The translations under genes were made by a program, and so were the position numbers. The notes under the pieces were generated by a model. The model did no database searches. It was not told the origin of the DNA and saw only the letters and a program-made list of their open reading frames with translations. A stretch of DNA of 64,000 nucleotides from Sphingopyxis macrogoltabida (GTDB lineage: Bacteria; Pseudomonadota; Alphaproteobacteria; Sphingomonadales; Sphingomonadaceae), in contig NZ_CP012700.1 in assembly GCF_001307295.1 (NCBI RefSeq), positions 747,001 through 811,000 of the forward strand, read 5' to 3'. Of the stretch, positions 41,977 to 51,042 are shown one piece after another (within the stretch, counting starts at the first letter, position 1; every line of letters begins with the position of its first letter).

Positions 41977-42764
41977 CGGCAGGCCGCCAGCCCTTCGCGA
42001 AACGTCGGATACTTCGGCGTCCATCCCAGCAGCCGCTTTGCCTTGCCGTTCGCGATGCGGCGGTTCTCGGCATAAAAGGCGCGCGCGGCGGACGACAGCC
42101 CGGCTTCGTCGAGTGTCTGGAGTGGCGGCAGCGGCGCGCCGAGCATCGTGCAGCCCCATTCGACGAGCCGGTTCTGATGGCAGGGTTCGTTGTCGGCGAG
42201 ATTATACACGCCCGCCGGTCCCCGGAAGGATGCGATCACGCCGCTCGCGATATCGTCGACATGGACGCGGCTGAAGACCTGGCCGGCCAGGGCGATGCGG
42301 TGCGCGCGGCCTTCGCCGATCCGGTCGAGGATCGAGCGGCTAGGGCCGTAGATGCCGGGCAGGCGGAAGATGCGGACATCGCTGCGCAGCGCCCCCCATG
42401 CGGCGTCGGCGGCGTTGCGATCGGGGCGGCGGCCCTTGACCGGCGCGCTTTCGTCGACCCATGCGCCGCCTGCATCGCCATAGACGCCGGTCGAGGAGAG
42501 ATAGCCGAGCCAGCCCGCCGGCGAGAGGGCGATCGCTTCGCCGTAGCGCGCGAGGACGGGATCGATCCCCTCGGCCGGCGGCACCGAAGACAGGACGTGC
42601 GAGGCATCGCGCAGCGCGATCAGGACCGCCGTCTCGTCGGCGAAGGCGATATCGTCGCCGCGACCGTCGCGCGTCGTTCCGATCACCTCCCAGCCGCGTG
42701 CGCGCAAGCGGCGGGCAAGGTGGCCCGCCGCGTAACCCATTCCGAAAATCAGCATATGTGCCAT
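41973..42764 (-). CDS. NAD(P)-binding epimerase-like protein (YeeZ type)
   Basis: A 263-residue extended-SDR protein. The Rossmann motif reads GMGYAAGHLARRL (residues 8-20), a departure from the usual GxxGxxG. A YLSSTGVYGD segment and RLPGIYGP follow the epimerase pattern, and VHVDDIA is typical of the family. The catalytic YxxxK is not clear, as in YeeZ-type proteins. Substrate unknown. Confidence 0.85.
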   Translation of the reverse strand: MAHMLIFGMGYAAGHLARRLRARGWEVIGTTRDGRGDDIAFADETAVLIALRDASHVLSSVPPAEGIDPVLARYGEAIALSPAGWLGYLSSTGVYGDAGGAWVDESAPVKGRRPDRNAADAAWGALRSDVRIFRLPGIYGPSRSILDRIGEGRAHRIALAGQVFSRVHVDDIASGVIASFRGPAGVYNLADNEPCHQNRLVEWGCTMLGAPLPPLQTLDEAGLSSAARAFYAENRRIANGKAKRLLGWTPKYPTFREGLAACR

Positions 42765-42810
42765 CGCGCGCCTTATTGCGCGTCGGCGGCGCCATGCCTA
42801 GATCGTTTAG

Positions 42811-45402
42811 ATGACCGACCTCTCTTCCACGCCCGCGATTCCCGTTACCATCCATCGCGGCGATTACGCCGCGCCCGAATGGGAAATTCCCGACATTGCG
42901 CTCGATTTTGCGCTGGGTATCGGTGAAACGCGGGTCAGCGCTGCGCTGTCGGTCGTCCGAAACACGGCTGCCCCCGCGCCGCTGCTGTTGCGTGGCGACG
43001 GCTTGACCGCGGCCGAGGTGCGCGTCGACGGCGCGGTGTGGAACGACTGGCGGATGGAGGGCAGCGACCTGATCGTCGAACTTGGCGATCGCACGGCGGC
43101 GGTGGTCGAGGTCGATACGGTGATCGAACCCGCATCGAACACCCAGCTCATGGGCCTTTATGCGTCGAACAATATGCTGTGCACCCAGTGCGAGGCCGAG
43201 GGTTTTCGCCGCATCACCTTCCATCCCGACCGGCCCGATGTGCTCAGCCGTTACAAGGTGCGGATGACCGGCGACAAGGCGGCCTTCCCGATCCTGCTGT
43301 CGAATGGCAATTGCGTCGGGCAAGGAGAAGATGGGAGCGACCACTGGGCGCTCTGGGAAGACCCATGGCCGAAGCCGTCCTATCTTTTTGCGCTCGTCGC
43401 TGGCGACCTTGTCGTCAATCGCGACAGCTTCACGACGATGTCGGGGCGCAAGGTCGAACTCGGCATCTGGGTCCGCAAGGGCGACGAAGCGCGCACGGGT
43501 CATGCGATGAAGGCGCTGAAGGACAGCATGGCGTGGGACGAGCGCGTCTATGGCCGCGAATATGATCTCGACCTGTTCAACATCGTCGCGGTCAGCGACT
43601 TCAACATGGGGGCGATGGAGAACAAGGGGCTCAACATCTTCAACACCCGCTACATTCTCGCCGATCCCGACACCGCGACCGATATCGATTTCGATGGGGT
43701 CGAAGGTGTCGTAGCGCACGAATATTTCCACAACTGGTCGGGCAATCGCGTCACCTGCCGCGACTGGTTCCAATTGAGCCTGAAGGAAGGCTTCACCGTC
43801 TTTCGCGATCAGAATTTCTCGGCCGACATGGGCTCGCCGCCGGTCAAGCGGATCGAGGACGTCCGCCTGCTCCGCGCCGCGCAATTCCCCGAGGACGCGG
43901 GGCCGCTTGCGCACCCCATCCGTCCCGACAGCTATCAGGAAATCTCGAACTTCTACACCGCGACCATCTACAACAAGGGCGCCGAGATCATTCGCATGAT
44001 GGCGACGCTGCTTGGGCCCGAGCGCTTTCGCAAGGGCACCGACCTCTATTTCGACCGTCACGACGGCGAAGCGGCGACCTGCGAGGATTTCGTTCGTGCG
44101 ATGGAAGAGGGCGGCGAGATCGACCTCGGCCAGTTCCGCCGCTGGTACGAGCAGGCCGGGACGCCGCGGCTGTCGCTGGCGCTGGCGCAAGACGGCGACA
44201 TCTGGTCGCTCGATGTGACGCAGATCGTGCCGCCGACCCCGGGACAGCCCGACAAGGCGCCGATGATGATGCCGCTGCGGCTTGCCGCCTTCGCGATGGA
44301 CGGCAGCGGCGCGGCGCTCTCTGATACGCTGGTGACGCTGACCGGCGTGACGCAGCGGATCCCGCTCGGCCGCTTCGCATCGCGGCCGGCGCTGTCGGTC
44401 AATCGCGGCTTCTCGGCGCCCGTGATTGTCGATTTCGAGCGCGCGCCGGGCGAACTTGCCTGGCTCGCCGCGCACGATGACGATCCCTTCGCGCGCTATG
44501 AGGCGCTCCAGCAACTGATGCTCGATACGCTCGTCGCCGCGGCCTCGGGCGACAAGGGTAACGCGCAGGCTGTCATCGATGCCGTCGCGCAAACGCTCGC
44601 AGGCGCCGCGACCGATCCGGCCTTCGTCGCCGAAGCGGTGCTGCTGCCCAGCGAGGCATTCATCGGCGACCAGATGGTGACGGTCGATCCCGACGCGATC
44701 CGGCGCGAGCGGCTGGCGCTGCAGGCGGCGATCGGCGTTGCGCTGGATCGCGAATGGCGCGCCGTGCTCGCGGGCGCCGCACCGTCCGCGACCGACCTGT
44801 CGAGCAAGGCGAAGGGCGGCCGGCGCCTCCGCGGCGTCGCGCTCGCCTATCTCGCGGCGACCGGGCAGGACGACATCCCGGGGCTCGCCTTCGCGATTTT
44901 CTCCGGCGCCGACGGGATGACCGAGCGGCAGGCGGCGCTCGCCACGCTGGCGCATGGCGACAGCGACGAGCGCTCCCATGCGCTCGACATCTTCTACCAG
45001 CGCTATCGCGACAATCCGCTCGTGCTCGACAAATGGTTCCAGGTGCAGGCCTGGTCGCTGCGCTCCGACACCGTCGATGCGGTGAAAGCGCTCGCGCAGC
45101 ATCCGGATTTCACGCTGGCGAACCCCAATCGCGTGCGCTCGCTCTATGGCGCGTTCAGCGGCAATCAGGCGGCGTTTCACCAGGCCGATGGCGCGGGCTA
45201 CCGGCTGATCGCCGACCTCGTCATCGCGCTCGATCCGAAGAATCCGCAGACCGCCGCCAAGATGATCCCGCCGCTCGGCCGCTGGAAACGTTTCGACGAA
45301 GCGCGGGGGGCGATGATGCGTGCGGAACTCGAACGCATCCTTGCCCAGCCGGGGCTGTCGCGCGACGTGACCGAACAGGCAAGCAAGAGCCTGGCGGGAT
45401 AG
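42811..45402 (+). CDS. pepN: Aminopeptidase N
   Basis: An 863-residue M1 zinc peptidase that removes N-terminal residues from peptides in the cytoplasm. The exopeptidase motif GAMEN is at 267-271. The zinc site HEYFH (303-307) with E326 (LKEGF) is complete. The C-terminal half is the helical domain of gamma-proteobacterial-type PepN. The 46-bp space from the divergent epimerase gene must contain both promoters. No signal peptide. Confidence 0.96.
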   Translation: MTDLSSTPAIPVTIHRGDYAAPEWEIPDIALDFALGIGETRVSAALSVVRNTAAPAPLLLRGDGLTAAEVRVDGAVWNDWRMEGSDLIVELGDRTAAVVEVDTVIEPASNTQLMGLYASNNMLCTQCEAEGFRRITFHPDRPDVLSRYKVRMTGDKAAFPILLSNGNCVGQGEDGSDHWALWEDPWPKPSYLFALVAGDLVVNRDSFTTMSGRKVELGIWVRKGDEARTGHAMKALKDSMAWDERVYGREYDLDLFNIVAVSDFNMGAMENKGLNIFNTRYILADPDTATDIDFDGVEGVVAHEYFHNWSGNRVTCRDWFQLSLKEGFTVFRDQNFSADMGSPPVKRIEDVRLLRAAQFPEDAGPLAHPIRPDSYQEISNFYTATIYNKGAEIIRMMATLLGPERFRKGTDLYFDRHDGEAATCEDFVRAMEEGGEIDLGQFRRWYEQAGTPRLSLALAQDGDIWSLDVTQIVPPTPGQPDKAPMMMPLRLAAFAMDGSGAALSDTLVTLTGVTQRIPLGRFASRPALSVNRGFSAPVIVDFERAPGELAWLAAHDDDPFARYEALQQLMLDTLVAAASGDKGNAQAVIDAVAQTLAGAATDPAFVAEAVLLPSEAFIGDQMVTVDPDAIRRERLALQAAIGVALDREWRAVLAGAAPSATDLSSKAKGGRRLRGVALAYLAATGQDDIPGLAFAIFSGADGMTERQAALATLAHGDSDERSHALDIFYQRYRDNPLVLDKWFQVQAWSLRSDTVDAVKALAQHPDFTLANPNRVRSLYGAFSGNQAAFHQADGAGYRLIADLVIALDPKNPQTAAKMIPPLGRWKRFDEARGAMMRAELERILAQPGLSRDVTEQASKSLAG

Positions 45403-45406
45403 GGCT

Positions 45407-45769
45407 TTACTGGCGGACGTAGTCGCTGCCGCGCGCCAGAAAGGTGCGGCGGAGATGAATACGTCCGCCATCGCCGAATTGCCACATATCGGCGAAGCCT
45501 ATGTTGCGCGCGTCCCCCGCGGCGCCGGTGCCGTCGAAATGGCCGATGGCGACGACCAGATCGCCGTCGTCGCTGGAAACCATCGCTTCGATATGATGGA
45601 CACCGCGGATGCGGCGTTCCTCGCGAAAGAAGCGGGCGATGGCGGGGCGGCCGGTATAGACGGTCTCGGCGCGTTCATAGATTGCGTCGTCATCGAACAG
45701 GTCGACGACCCAGTCGGTGTCGCAGCGGTCGATACGTGCGTAATATTCGCGGATGATATGCGTCGTCAC
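45407..45769 (-). CDS. SnoaL/NTF2-like protein
   Basis: A 120-residue cone-fold protein (REYYARIDRCDTDWVVDLFD near the N-terminus, YTGRPAIARFF, then IGHFDGTG and the final beta strands). Such proteins are isomerases, hydrolases or ligand binders; the substrate cannot be read from sequence. The start is a GTG at 45769 that shares bases with the stop of the dehydrogenase gene (GTGA), so the two genes are coupled and may act together. Confidence 0.85.
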   Translation of the reverse strand: MTTHIIREYYARIDRCDTDWVVDLFDDDAIYERAETVYTGRPAIARFFREERRIRGVHHIEAMVSSDDGDLVVAIGHFDGTGAAGDARNIGFADMWQFGDGGRIHLRRTFLARGSDYVRQ

Positions 45770-46806
45770 CGCTGGCCCCCGGCGGCGCGAATGCGATCCT
45801 CGGCAATGGCATTGGCGATCGCACCCGTGCCCGCACCGGTTTTGGCCGCGGTTTCGAAAATCTCGCGAAACGTCGCGGCCAGCCCTTCGATATGCTCGGC
45901 GAGCCGGGCGGGGGCCCATGTCGAGCGCTGGTAGTGGAGATTGACGATCCCACCCGCGTTGGCGAGGAAATCGGGGCAATAGGTGATGCCCGCCGCGCGC
46001 AGCCGGAGGTCGTCGTCGGGGGTCGCGAGCTGGTTGTTCGCGCCGCCGACCACGACCTTCGCCCTGAGTTCGGGGATGCTGCGTTCATTGAGGACCGCGC
46101 CAAGCGCGTTGGGGGAGAAGATATCGGCGTCGATCCGGTGCACTTCGTCGATGCCGCAAAGCGCCGCGCCGGTTTCCGCCGCGACCTCGCGCGCCAGAGT
46201 CTCGTTCGCATCGGCGACCCAGATTTGCGCCCCGGCATCGGCGAGCAGCCGGACAAGCCGTCCGCCGACATTGCCGACCCCCTGCACCGCGACGCGGCAA
46301 CCCTCCAGCGTCGGGCGGCCGAGGGCAAGCTCCGCCGCGGCGCGCATGCACACGAAAACGCCTTCTGCGGTTGACTGCGACGCGTCGCCGGCTTCGGGCA
46401 GGGTGCCCGCGGAAAAGCGCGTCCGCGTGCCGATGGTCCTGACATCGTCGAGCGTCGAACCCGAATCGAACGAGGTGATATAGACGCCATTAAGGCTCTC
46501 GACGAAATCGCCCATCGCTTCGAGCAGGGCGCGGGTCTTGTCGGTGCGCGGATCGGCGATGATCACCGCCTTGCCGCCACCATAAGGGATGTCGGCGATC
46601 GCGGTTTTATACGTCATGCCGCGCGACAGGCGGAGGACGTCGTTGAGCGCGGCATCGGGCGTCGCATAGGGACTGATCCGGCACCCGCCGATCGCGGGGC
46701 CGCGGCTGTCGTCGTGGACGGCGATGATCGCCGAAAGGCCCGAAGCGTCGTCGTGGCGCGCGGTGACCAGCTTGTGCCGGTCGAATGACGGATGGTGTTG
46801 AAACAT
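45766..46806 (-). CDS. Leucine/valine/phenylalanine dehydrogenase family enzyme
   Basis: A 346-residue NAD-dependent amino acid dehydrogenase that deaminates a hydrophobic amino acid to the 2-oxo acid. The catalytic lysine region IPYGGGKAVI (K79) and substrate lysine K67 (TYKTAI) are present, with the nucleotide motif GVGNVGG at 176-182. The ATG is preceded by AGGAGG. It diverges from an Lrp-type regulator, which probably controls it. The SnoaL-like gene follows with overlap. Confidence 0.93.
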   Translation of the reverse strand: MFQHHPSFDRHKLVTARHDDASGLSAIIAVHDDSRGPAIGGCRISPYATPDAALNDVLRLSRGMTYKTAIADIPYGGGKAVIIADPRTDKTRALLEAMGDFVESLNGVYITSFDSGSTLDDVRTIGTRTRFSAGTLPEAGDASQSTAEGVFVCMRAAAELALGRPTLEGCRVAVQGVGNVGGRLVRLLADAGAQIWVADANETLAREVAAETGAALCGIDEVHRIDADIFSPNALGAVLNERSIPELRAKVVVGGANNQLATPDDDLRLRAAGITYCPDFLANAGGIVNLHYQRSTWAPARLAEHIEGLAATFREIFETAAKTGAGTGAIANAIAEDRIRAAGGQR

Positions 46807-46862
46807 CGCTTCCTCCTGCGGAGGAATGTCGCAGGAGGGGCGGGTAATTTCATTCAGGATGG

Positions 46863-46920
46863 TTGCGATAAATCGTCAATATGGGTAACGATGATACCTC
46901 ATACTGACCATTGCGATAAA
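46863..46920. promoter_or_regulatory. AT-rich divergent control region with repeated TTGCGATAAA
   Basis: The 118-bp gap between the dehydrogenase gene and the Lrp gene is AT-rich against a GC-rich background. The decamer TTGCGATAAA occurs at 46863-46872 and again at 46911-46920 in the same direction, about 4.5 helical turns apart. Lrp-type regulators bind repeated AT-rich sites, so these are candidate operators. Confidence 0.6.
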
Positions 46921-46924
46921 ATAT

Positions 46925-47398
46925 ATGATCTTGGACACGATTGATCGCCGAATCATTTCGCTGTTGCAGGAAGATGGCGGCCTTTCGATCGCCGAGCTTG
47001 CCGAAAAGCTCGGAATGACCCCGCCGCCCTGCTGGCGGCGCGTCCGGGCGCTCAAGGAAAAGGGTGTCCTCCGGCGTCAGACATGGCTGGTCGATCCTGC
47101 CGCGCTGGGCCTGACCATCGAGATATTCGCGACGGTCAAGCTCGTCGCCCACGATCCGCAGGCGACCTCTGCGTTCCGGCAGCAGGTGCAGGAAATTCCC
47201 GAAATCCTCGAATGCTATATCCTGCTCGGCGGGATCGACGTGCTGCTCAAGGTCATCGTCCCCGACATCGGCTATTACGAGAAATTCTTCTACGAAACGC
47301 TCTCGCAGCTTCCCGCGGTGGGGGAAGTGACGTCGAGCGTCGTGATGAGCGAGGTCAAGCGGACGTCGAGCCTGCCGCTCGGCCACGCCGGCGGGTGA
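46925..47398 (+). CDS. Lrp/AsnC family regulator
   Basis: A 157-residue regulator with an N-terminal helix-turn-helix (about residues 4-55; ISLLQEDGGLSIAELAEKLG, PPCWRRVRALKEKGVL) and a C-terminal RAM ligand-binding domain (about 70-150; VQEIPEILECYILLGGIDVL). Being divergent from an amino acid dehydrogenase gene, it most likely senses the substrate amino acid and controls that gene and itself. Confidence 0.93.
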   Translation: MILDTIDRRIISLLQEDGGLSIAELAEKLGMTPPPCWRRVRALKEKGVLRRQTWLVDPAALGLTIEIFATVKLVAHDPQATSAFRQQVQEIPEILECYILLGGIDVLLKVIVPDIGYYEKFFYETLSQLPAVGEVTSSVVMSEVKRTSSLPLGHAGG

Positions 47399-47407
47399 GC
47401 GTCGGCC

Positions 47408-48031
47408 TTAGCTGCCGAGCCAACCCGCGATATCGACCGCGACCTTGTTCGCCGCGGCGGTGAGCGCCTCGCCGACTGGTTTCGCCTCGACCTTCCCGAT
47501 CGGTTCGCGCGCCTCGAAGCGTCGCTGGGTGACGCTCTTGCCGCCTGTGTTGACGAGCATCGCCTGATAGACGACGACCGCCTCGTTCGTCGCCGCATCG
47601 ACGCCGAATTCCATGAGCTGCCCGGCGAGCTGGTCGCCCGGCGCGGTCAGATATTGGCCTTCGTCGAGAACAACGCGCGACGTGCGCGCTGCGACGGTCT
47701 CGGACACCAGCCGCTGGAACAGGCGCGGCGGCGCTTCGACCCATTGTGCATCCTTGACATAGGCGATGCTGGCATTGTCCTGCTGGACCGGAATGCGCAC
47801 CGTGCGCAGTTTCTGCGGCGCGGTCGGAATGAGGATGGTCAGCGTCGCGGCTTCGCTGGCCGTGCGTGCTTCGCCGGCGACGGGAGCCGCTGCCGCGTCG
47901 AGGGTCAGCAGGAAAGGCGGGGTCTTGCCGCCCAGGCTGACGCAGGCCGAAAGCGAAACGGCGGCGCCAAACAGGATGGGGACGCGCAGCGGCAGGGTGC
48001 GAAGGCGGCGGAGCATAAGCAGAGTCCTCAT
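47408..48031 (-). CDS. ABC-type transport auxiliary lipoprotein (PqiC/MlaD-operon type)
   Basis: A 207-residue lipoprotein: Arg-rich N-terminus, hydrophobic stretch and lipobox LSAC. The mature part follows the ABC-transport-auxiliary pattern (IPVQQDNASIAYVKDAQWVEAPPRLFQ, split here only by length). Proteins of this family sit in the outer membrane and work with MCE proteins in lipid transport. It is the last gene of the Mla operon, and its start overlaps the MlaD-like stop by 4 nt (ATGA). Confidence 0.88.
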   Translation of the reverse strand: MRTLLMLRRLRTLPLRVPILFGAAVSLSACVSLGGKTPPFLLTLDAAAAPVAGEARTASEAATLTILIPTAPQKLRTVRIPVQQDNASIAYVKDAQWVEAPPRLFQRLVSETVAARTSRVVLDEGQYLTAPGDQLAGQLMEFGVDAATNEAVVVYQAMLVNTGGKSVTQRRFEAREPIGKVEAKPVGEALTAAANKVAVDIAGWLGS

Positions 48032-48969
48032 GGTTTATAGTCGGGCAGCTTGCTGCCGCCGATCACGGCGCCGGCGCCCTGCTGGTCGAGCTTGTCGGTC
48101 AGGCTCGACAGCGTCGACGATGTCCGGCGGAGGTCGCGGATCAGGGCGTTGGCTTCGGGAACGGTGGTTTCGCTGAAGGTCTGGAGGCCGGGGCGCGCGT
48201 CGGCGATGGCCGCTTCGAGCGTCGCCATCGACGCGCTCGCCGATTTCAGTGTGTCGCGCAGATTGGCCATTGCCGGGTCGACATTGCGGTCGATCGTGCC
48301 CTGTGCCGACGCCGCGAGATTGCCGATCTGTTCGGCGGCGTTGCCCGTTTGCTGGATCGCGATCCGCGTGTCGGCGAGCGCCTTCTCGATCGCGGGGCCG
48401 TTGCGGGCGAGGATCGCGGTCGACTGCTCGACATTTTTGAGGATCGCGGCGAAGCTTTCCTGATTGCGGTCGTCGGCGAGTTCGGCAAGCCGTTCGGAGA
48501 GCGTCGACAATCGCTGCAGGAGCTGCGGCGCGGTATTGAGCAATTCGCCGAGACCGCCCACGCGCGTCGGGATCACCGGCTTCCCCGCCGGGCCCTTGTC
48601 GGTGATCGGCGGTGCGCCCTTGACCGCGCCGTCGAGCGAGATCTGCGACACGCCGGTGAAGCCGACGCCCTCCAGGGCCGCAGTCGTTCCCTGCAGCACC
48701 GGAACATTCTCGTTCACCTCGATGCGCACGCGGACGAACTGCGGATCGTCGGGCCACAGCGCGATTTCACGCACCTGTCCTGCCGGGACGCCCGAGAATT
48801 GCACCTGCGCGCCCTTGTTCAGCCCGTCGACCGACTGTTTGAAAAAGATGTCATATTCGCGCTTGTCGCCGCCGCTGTCGTTGGCGAGCCAGACGACGAA
48901 AAAGGCGAGAGCCGCCGTAAAGAAGAGAACGAAGGCGCCGACGAGGACGTTGTTCGAGCGTGTTTCCAT
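48028..48969 (-). CDS. MCE-domain substrate-binding protein (MlaD-like)
   Basis: A 313-residue inner-membrane-anchored protein with one helix (about residues 9-29), an MCE domain (about 38-115; GLNKGAQVQFSGVPAGQVRE) and a long helical tail (about 140-300) that probably forms a needle or coiled coil. It binds phospholipid between the membranes. It overlaps the ATPase gene by one base at 48969. Confidence 0.92.
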   Translation of the reverse strand: METRSNNVLVGAFVLFFTAALAFFVVWLANDSGGDKREYDIFFKQSVDGLNKGAQVQFSGVPAGQVREIALWPDDPQFVRVRIEVNENVPVLQGTTAALEGVGFTGVSQISLDGAVKGAPPITDKGPAGKPVIPTRVGGLGELLNTAPQLLQRLSTLSERLAELADDRNQESFAAILKNVEQSTAILARNGPAIEKALADTRIAIQQTGNAAEQIGNLAASAQGTIDRNVDPAMANLRDTLKSASASMATLEAAIADARPGLQTFSETTVPEANALIRDLRRTSSTLSSLTDKLDQQGAGAVIGGSKLPDYKP

Positions 48970-49856
48970 CAGCTTTTCCTATCGCCGCCCAAGACATTTG
49001 TCTTCGCGGTTTGGTTCCCACTCGCCGCAGCACGGCCGCGCGGTCCGTTGAAATAATCCTGTATCCACGGATGCTCGGTGGCAAGCAGTTCCGGGATCGT
49101 GCCGACCGCGATCACCTTCTTTTCGGCGAGCACCGCGACGCGGTCGCAGGTCGCGTAAAGCGAATCGAGATCGTGGGTGATCAGGAAGACGGTGAGGCCC
49201 ATCGTATCGGCGAGCTCGCGGATCAGCTCGTCGAACTTCGCGGCGCCGATCGGGTCGAGCCCGGCGGTCGGTTCGTCGAGGAAGAGCAGCGCGGGGTCGA
49301 GCGCGAGCGCGCGAGCGAGGCCAGCGCGCTTGACCATGCCGCCCGACAGTTCGGCGGGGTATTTGGGGCCGGCATCGGGTGGCAGGCCCACCATCGCGAC
49401 CTTGTAGGCAGCGATTTCGTCGAGCAACCGCTGGTCGAGCCGCGGATAATATTCGCGCAGCGGTACCTGGATATTCTCGGCAACGCTCAGCGTCGAGAAG
49501 AGCGCGCCGCCTTGGAACATCACCCCCCAGCGGCGGCGCAGGTCGCGCGATTCCTCTTCATCGGCGATGGTGTCGAGCGTCTTGCCATAAACCTCGATCT
49601 CGCCGGCGTCGGGGGTCTGCAAGCCGATGATCGAGCGCATCAGCACCGACTTGCCGGTGCCCGAGCCGCCGACAACACCCAATATCTCGCCCGAGCGCAC
49701 GTCGAGGTCGAGCCCGTCGTGGATCACCGCATCGCCGAATTTGTTGACGAGACCGCGGATGCAAATGGCATTTTCGAACTTTTCGGGGCGCACCGCATCG
49801 GCTGCCGCCAGTTCCTCCGCAATCTCTTCCTTCAACTCTTCGCTCATCAATTCCAT
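48969..49856 (-). CDS. Lipid ABC transporter ATPase (MlaF-like)
   Basis: A 295-residue ATP-binding subunit. Walker A GGSGTGKS is at 63-70, the signature reads LSGGMVKRAGLARA, and Walker B LLFLDEPTAGLDP with the H-loop ITHDL follows. The LSGGM form is usual for Mla/Ttg2-type ATPases. It energises the lipid transporter made with the permease and MCE proteins. The start overlaps the permease gene by 10 nt. Confidence 0.94.
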   Translation of the reverse strand: MELMSEELKEEIAEELAAADAVRPEKFENAICIRGLVNKFGDAVIHDGLDLDVRSGEILGVVGGSGTGKSVLMRSIIGLQTPDAGEIEVYGKTLDTIADEEESRDLRRRWGVMFQGGALFSTLSVAENIQVPLREYYPRLDQRLLDEIAAYKVAMVGLPPDAGPKYPAELSGGMVKRAGLARALALDPALLFLDEPTAGLDPIGAAKFDELIRELADTMGLTVFLITHDLDSLYATCDRVAVLAEKKVIAVGTIPELLATEHPWIQDYFNGPRGRAAASGNQTAKTNVLGGDRKS

Positions 49857-50953
49857 CCGATCGAAGAGAAGAAAACCGCGAAAAAGGCATCGAGGACGAT
49901 GACGAGAAAGATCGCGGCGACCACCGCCGACGTCGTGCGCTTGCCGACTTCCTCGGCGTTCTGGCGGACCTGCATGCCTTCATAACAGCCGGTGACGCCA
50001 ACGAGCAGCCCGAATACCGGCGCTTTGATCAGCATCGCCCAGAAATCGGTCATCGGGATGATGTCGCGCAGCATCTGGATATAGGTGAGCGGGGCGATTT
50101 CCAGCCCGATCCAGCAGAAGACGCCGCCGCCGATGATGGCGCAGATGCTGGCATAAAAGCCGAGCAGCGGCATCAGGATGGTGGCGGCCGCGACGCGCGG
50201 CAAGACGATCGCTTCCATCGGCGAGACACCGATGGTGCGCATCGCGTCGATTTCCTCGGTCAGCTTCATCGTGCCGATCTGCGCGGCGAAGGCCGATCCC
50301 GACCGGCCGGCGACCATGATCGCGGTCATCAGCAGGCCAAGTTCGCGGATCGAGGCGCGGCCGACGAGGTTGATCGTGAACACCTCGAGCCCGAACTGGC
50401 GGAGCTGGACGGCGCCCTGCTGCGCGATGACGATCCCGATCAGGAAGGTCATCAGGCCGATGATGGGAAGCGCGTCGACCCCGACGGTCTGGAAGCGGGT
50501 AACAATGGCATTCCAGCGCAGCCGCCGCCGGGCCCGAATCTGGGTGCCGAGCGCGATGATCATCGCGCCGAAAAAGCCGACGATGCCGAGCAATTCGTGC
50601 CACACTGCGACACTCGCGGTGCCGACCTGTTCGAGCATGCGGATCAGCGGCGAGCGGCGGTCGCGATGGACGCGATATTCGCTCTTGTCCTCGGCCAGCG
50701 CGTCGAGCAGCCGCTGAGCTTCCTCGCTCGCCCCGGTGACTTTGGCCCCATGTTCATTGACCGTGCGCGTCACGATCCACGCGCCGACCGTGTCGATGCG
50801 GTCGATTCGCGACAGGTCGAGCGTCGCAATCGGCCCGAGCGCCTCGAGCCGCGCGGGCACGTCGTTCAGCCGCGCGAGCGTCAGCCGCCCCGAAAAGCGC
50901 ACATCGGCGCCGCCGGTCCCCTCATCATATTCAAAATCAGCCTTGGCCACCAT
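49847..50953 (-). CDS. MlaE-family permease with N-terminal STAS domain
   Basis: A 368-residue protein. Residues about 8-95 form a STAS-like (MlaB-type) domain (GRLTLARLNDVPARLEALG, LDLSRIDRIDTVGAW), and the rest is the MlaE permease (FFGAMIIALG, RELGLLMTAIMVAGRSGSAFAAQIGTM region, ending with several helices). In E. coli MlaB is a separate gene; here it is fused, which explains the absence of mlaB. No periplasmic carrier mlaC is adjacent. It is the first gene of the operon. Confidence 0.92.
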   Translation of the reverse strand: MVAKADFEYDEGTGGADVRFSGRLTLARLNDVPARLEALGPIATLDLSRIDRIDTVGAWIVTRTVNEHGAKVTGASEEAQRLLDALAEDKSEYRVHRDRRSPLIRMLEQVGTASVAVWHELLGIVGFFGAMIIALGTQIRARRRLRWNAIVTRFQTVGVDALPIIGLMTFLIGIVIAQQGAVQLRQFGLEVFTINLVGRASIRELGLLMTAIMVAGRSGSAFAAQIGTMKLTEEIDAMRTIGVSPMEAIVLPRVAAATILMPLLGFYASICAIIGGGVFCWIGLEIAPLTYIQMLRDIIPMTDFWAMLIKAPVFGLLVGVTGCYEGMQVRQNAEEVGKRTTSAVVAAIFLVIVLDAFFAVFFSSIGWN

Positions 50954-51042
50954 CTTGCGGGCGACCCTGTATTATTTGCCCTGGAACGGCAAGCGAATCC
51001 CGCCCTCTTGGCCGCCGGGCGGCCAGCGGCTAGAGCGGCGGA

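Noticed and set aside
42340..45471. Minus-strand open frame of 1043 codons opposite pepN
   Set aside because: Antisense to pepN; composition typical of a shadow frame.
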